In this document: piece by piece, positions 5,392-6,724 of the stretch | Numbering within the stretch: the stretch's first letter is position 1 | Layout: each line of letters begins with the position of its first letter | Assembly (NCBI GenBank): GCA_964612065.1 | Contig: CAZTCD010000147.1 | Coordinates: 1-6,724 of the forward strand | Direction of reading: 5' to 3' | Length of the DNA stretch: 6,724 bases | From: JAKFYM01 sp964612065 | Lineage (GTDB): Bacteria > Bdellovibrionota > UBA1018 > CAIPTA01 | Translations under genes and position numbers: made by a program | The notes under the pieces: generated by a model | What the model saw: the letters and a program-made list of their open reading frames with translations, nothing else | What the model was told of the DNA's origin: nothing | The model's database searches: none

Positions 5392-5856
5392 CTAACCCCG
5401 CCCTCCTGCCGATTCATGGACTTGAGAAAAATCCACACTGTATTTCACGATCCACGGGCAGGTGTGTAACACAAGCATCCTTGATCTGGCTCGCCTGCCC
5501 GGCAGGCTTCCTCGTGGCTTCACTGGAGGGTGAAAGCCCCGAGGAAGCCCCCGGAGGGCTCGAAGAGGAGATCCGTGTACGGGTGCATGAGTTTGTTTCA
5601 GCAATTGGAGCGCTTTGTAGCGGCGTTGCCCGGCTACCAGGACAAACTGCCCGCCGCGCTTGCACACGATCAGGGGCTGAAGGAGGCCATTTGCGCGAAT
5701 GCTTTCTGCCAGGGATTCGATGTCTTCCAGCTTTTCCCGGATATTCTTAGCGGGCCTGATCATGGACAGGGGGAGGAGCATGGCTTGCTCGTCACGGGAG
5801 GGGTCTTTGGGCTTCAATACAGGGGTGTTCTTGGCCTTTTTCGGGCGTTTCTTCAT
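5392..5856 (-). pseudogene. Truncated ParB/Srx-fold N-terminal domain protein
   Basis: ATG 5856 has AGGAG eight bases upstream, a strong RBS. Residues 1-24 are a basic tail (KKRPKKAK). Residues about 26-94 are a ParB N-terminal domain: LLPLSMIRPAKNIREKLED (27-45), the LAESIRANGLLQPLIV segment (49-64) and VAGQRRYKALQLL (74-86), in which GQRR takes the place of the usual GERR nucleotide-binding motif. After THAPVH (89-94) the frame runs into proline/arginine-rich, non-ParB sequence encoded by palindromic DNA and stops at residue 154. ParB proteins are usually 250-330 residues with a central HTH and a C-terminal dimer domain, none of which is seen downstream in any minus frame. The gene is therefore a 5' remnant, or at best a fusion making a lone domain. 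ParB bound CTP and parS DNA for partition, or served as a phage/plasmid nuclease-like factor; the original role is not recoverable. It is divergent from the TA operon at 5997. Confidence 0.75.
5493..5560. repeat. Cluster of nested palindromes at the ParB break
   Basis: Three overlapping hairpins: GCCTGCC-C-GGCAGGC (5493-5507); a long one with arms 5505-5514 and 5540-5549 (10 bp perfect), continuing after a T/C mismatch with GGCTT/AAGCC, a bulged A and CAC/GTG around a TGGAGG loop; and AGCCC/GGGCT (5546-5560). The long hairpin covers 45 bases and shares its edges with the other two, so the structures are alternatives. It begins about 15-80 bases past the point where ParB homology stops (about 5575), suggesting an inserted palindromic element. 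Confidence 0.6.
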
Positions 5857-5887
5857 ATGGCGATCTCCTGGGGGTGAAAATAGGGAA

Positions 5888-5906
5888 GCCCTCGTAGATC
5901 GAGGGC
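5888..5906 (-). terminator. 7-bp GC-rich hairpin in the divergent intergenic region
   Basis: GCCCTCG (5888-5894) and CGAGGGC (5900-5906) pair perfectly around TAGAT. On the minus strand it lies between any promoter and the parB-like start and is followed by TTCCCTATTTTC, a weak U-rich stretch, so it could attenuate that gene or simply form a 5' leader hairpin. On the plus strand the following sequence is CTATAACTATCTTTT, also only weakly T-rich. It could insulate the two divergent units. Confidence 0.35.
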
Positions 5907-5960
5907 CTATAACTATCTTTTACCCAGGAGAAACAAGATTTTAGGCCCAGCCAGGCGTTA

Positions 5961-5990
5961 ATTGACAATATAGTCAATGCATGAGAATAT
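5961..5990 (+). promoter_or_regulatory. Promoter and operator-like inverted repeat of the second TA operon
   Basis: TTGACA at 5962-5967 is a perfect -35 hexamer. Seventeen bases later GAATAT (5985-5990) is the best-placed, though weak, -10. The -35 lies in the inverted repeat ATTGAC-aatata-GTCAAT (5961-5966/5973-5978), an arrangement fitting repression by the HTH antitoxin encoded at 6305. Transcription would start at about 5996-5998, at the GTG start codon. Confidence 0.55.
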
Positions 5991-5996
5991 CATCAA

Positions 5997-6308
5997 GTGG
6001 ATGAGCGCAAGGAATATGCTAAATCGATTGAATTCAATGGCTCCGTCCTCACCAAGGTCGTCATCGACCAGCATTATAAGGAAAAGCACGGCGATATTAA
6101 CGACGAGCTGATCCTGGGCATCTTGGAGCTGGTGGTGGATGGCGGGCAATTCGATCCAGAAGATGAAGCCGACGAAGGTGGCTTTCTGTATTTCAAGATT
6201 GAGCCACTGGAATTCCAAGGACGCCACTACCGCATGATTCTTGTTATCTGTAGCGGCGAAGATTATTTAGGCGTGGTTAACGCCTTTCGTGTGGAGAAGA
6301 AAAAATGA
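5997..6308 (+). CDS. Small DUF4258/RelE-superfamily-like protein, putative toxin of a TA pair
   Basis: A 103-residue protein starting at GTG 5997, the only usable start after the in-frame stop at 5982-5984; no ribosome binding site is visible. The pattern is a short helix, then VLTKVVIDQHYKEKHGDINDELILGILELV (17-46), an acidic turn (QFDPEDEADEGG), strands FLYFKIEPL (63-71) and YRMILVICSG (78-87), and a closing GVVNAFRVEKKK (92-103). A His in the first third, an alpha/beta order and a final strand next to basic residues resemble the DUF4258 group of small RelE-like proteins, but I recognise the family only loosely. It overlaps the following HTH gene by ATGA, the standard toxin-first arrangement of higBA- and brnTA-type operons. 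Role as an mRNA-interfering toxin is inferred from size, order and partner. It appears complete. Confidence 0.75.
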   Translation: MDERKEYAKSIEFNGSVLTKVVIDQHYKEKHGDINDELILGILELVVDGGQFDPEDEADEGGFLYFKIEPLEFQGRHYRMILVICSGEDYLGVVNAFRVEKKK

Positions 6309-6616
6309 AGTTTCCTTCGAGAAAGCAAATCGAGCGAGCCGAGAAAATCCTGGAGAACGCTCCTGGTTCTAGGCTGTTGGCTAAGGATGCTTCGGCGACC
6401 GACAAGATTAAGTTCGACCTCTGCAGCCGCTTCGTCGCTTATCGCCGTGAAAAGGGGCTTTCGCAGAAGGATTTGGCTGGTCGGCTGGGTATTGATCCTG
6501 CGCAGATGAGCAAGGTTCTCCATTACCATATCGACGAGTTTTCGGTCGATTTCCTCTTGGGGCTGCTTCTCAAGATTCGCCCCAAAACGGTCATTCGGGT
6601 GGATGAGGCTTCTTAA
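6305..6616 (+). CDS. XRE-type helix-turn-helix antitoxin (COG5606/HTH_37-like)
   Basis: A 103-residue regulator. An N-terminal helical part (KQIERAEKILENAPGSRLLAKDA, 7-29) is followed by DKIKFDLCSRFVAYRREKGLS (33-53), then the HTH: LSQKDLAGRLGIDPAQMSKVLHY (52-74), with recognition helix PAQMSKVLHY, then IDEFSVDFLLGLLLKI (76-91). The KIKF-LC-FV-YR and MSKVLHYHIDEFS blocks match, from memory, the small XRE-like proteins partnered with RelE-type toxins. It would neutralise the protein encoded upstream and repress the operon, probably at the inverted repeat 5961-5978. Its ATG lies in the ATGA overlap with the upstream gene, so translation is likely coupled. Full length, no damage seen. Confidence 0.85.
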   Translation: MKFPSRKQIERAEKILENAPGSRLLAKDASATDKIKFDLCSRFVAYRREKGLSQKDLAGRLGIDPAQMSKVLHYHIDEFSVDFLLGLLLKIRPKTVIRVDEAS

Positions 6617-6630
6617 CGGCGGTAACGAGC

Positions 6631-6655
6631 GCGCAATCGTGCCAGCGATTGACGC
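6631..6655 (+). terminator. Hairpin downstream of the HTH gene
   Basis: GCGCAATCG (6631-6639) pairs with CGATTG-a-CGC (6646-6655) with one bulged A and a TGCCAG loop, 15 bases after the HTH stop codon. The position suits transcription termination or mRNA 3'-end protection, but no T-run follows (CCAATTC), so intrinsic termination is doubtful. Nothing else is recognisable from here to the window end. Confidence 0.4.
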
Positions 6656-6724
6656 CCAATTCAGCCGACAACGAATTTACCCGTGCAAACCCACGTATAA
6701 GATCTCGAAGGGCTATTCCTGCCG

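Noticed and set aside
5283..5877. Long plus-strand frames opposite the ParB gene
   Set aside because: They are antisense to a recognisable ParB domain and have no domain character or start signal.
5981..6004. Seven-codon leader ORF (ATG AGA ATA ... TGA) overlapping the GTG start of the TA toxin gene
   Set aside because: No ribosome binding site, overlaps the -10 box, and its length is easily random.
1..6724. CRISPR array, rRNA or replication origin
   Set aside because: No regularly spaced repeat series, rRNA-like sequence, or iteron/DnaA-box cluster was seen.

Overview
This 6.7 kb window looks like an accessory, recombination-worn stretch of a bacterial chromosome. It holds a 5'-truncated RHS/YD-repeat gene with a variable tail, an ankyrin membrane protein facing it, an IS-type transposase with scattered copies of its end sequence, two small toxin-antitoxin operons, and a broken ParB-domain gene between them. 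The organism cannot be fixed from the sequence. GC is about 50% overall. The mix of RHS proteins, BrnTA-type modules, rve-type transposases and 'cagttttcag' spacer repeats reminds me of Verrucomicrobiota/PVC or related environmental Gram-negatives, but that is recollection and a weak inference.

Layout. At 1-186 an unidentified reading frame ends and a 44-residue hydrophobic ORF with a good ribosome binding site follows, closing in a 12-bp hairpin. At 231-283 there is cagttttcag/poly-G spacer sequence. From about 288 an RHS core runs on the plus strand to 2149. Its YD homology starts before the first usable start codon, so the 5' part is missing. After the DPTGL core terminus comes a 96-residue tail with a proline-rich linker and two cysteine pairs. 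Convergent to it, 24 bases away, is a membrane-anchored ankyrin protein (2174-2794, minus). By hand count, GC drops from about 58% in a core sample to about 45% in the RHS tail and the ankyrin gene.

The 2811-3212 spacer contains two copies of an IS-end-like repeat and a small dead coding fragment. A DDE (rve) transposase follows (3213-4313, minus); its last codons lie inside the same repeat, and a third copy lies at 5130-5187. brnT-brnA (4919 to 4385, minus) is a type II toxin-antitoxin operon with a perfect palindrome over its promoter. The 4936-5391 spacer holds no convincing gene. A ParB/Srx-fold N-terminal domain (from 5856, minus) is cut off at about residue 94, where palindromic DNA begins. 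Divergent from it, a second TA-like operon (5997-6616, plus) pairs a small RelE-superfamily/DUF4258-like protein with an XRE-type HTH antitoxin, overlapping by ATGA.

The two TA operons are self-contained. In both, the best -10 box sits so close to the first codon that leaderless translation is plausible. The RHS tail plus the ankyrin protein may be a toxin/immunity pair, but that rests on context and composition only. I see no single undescribed multi-gene system proven here. The best candidates for novelty are the cysteine-paired RHS tail with its ankyrin neighbour, and the second TA pair.
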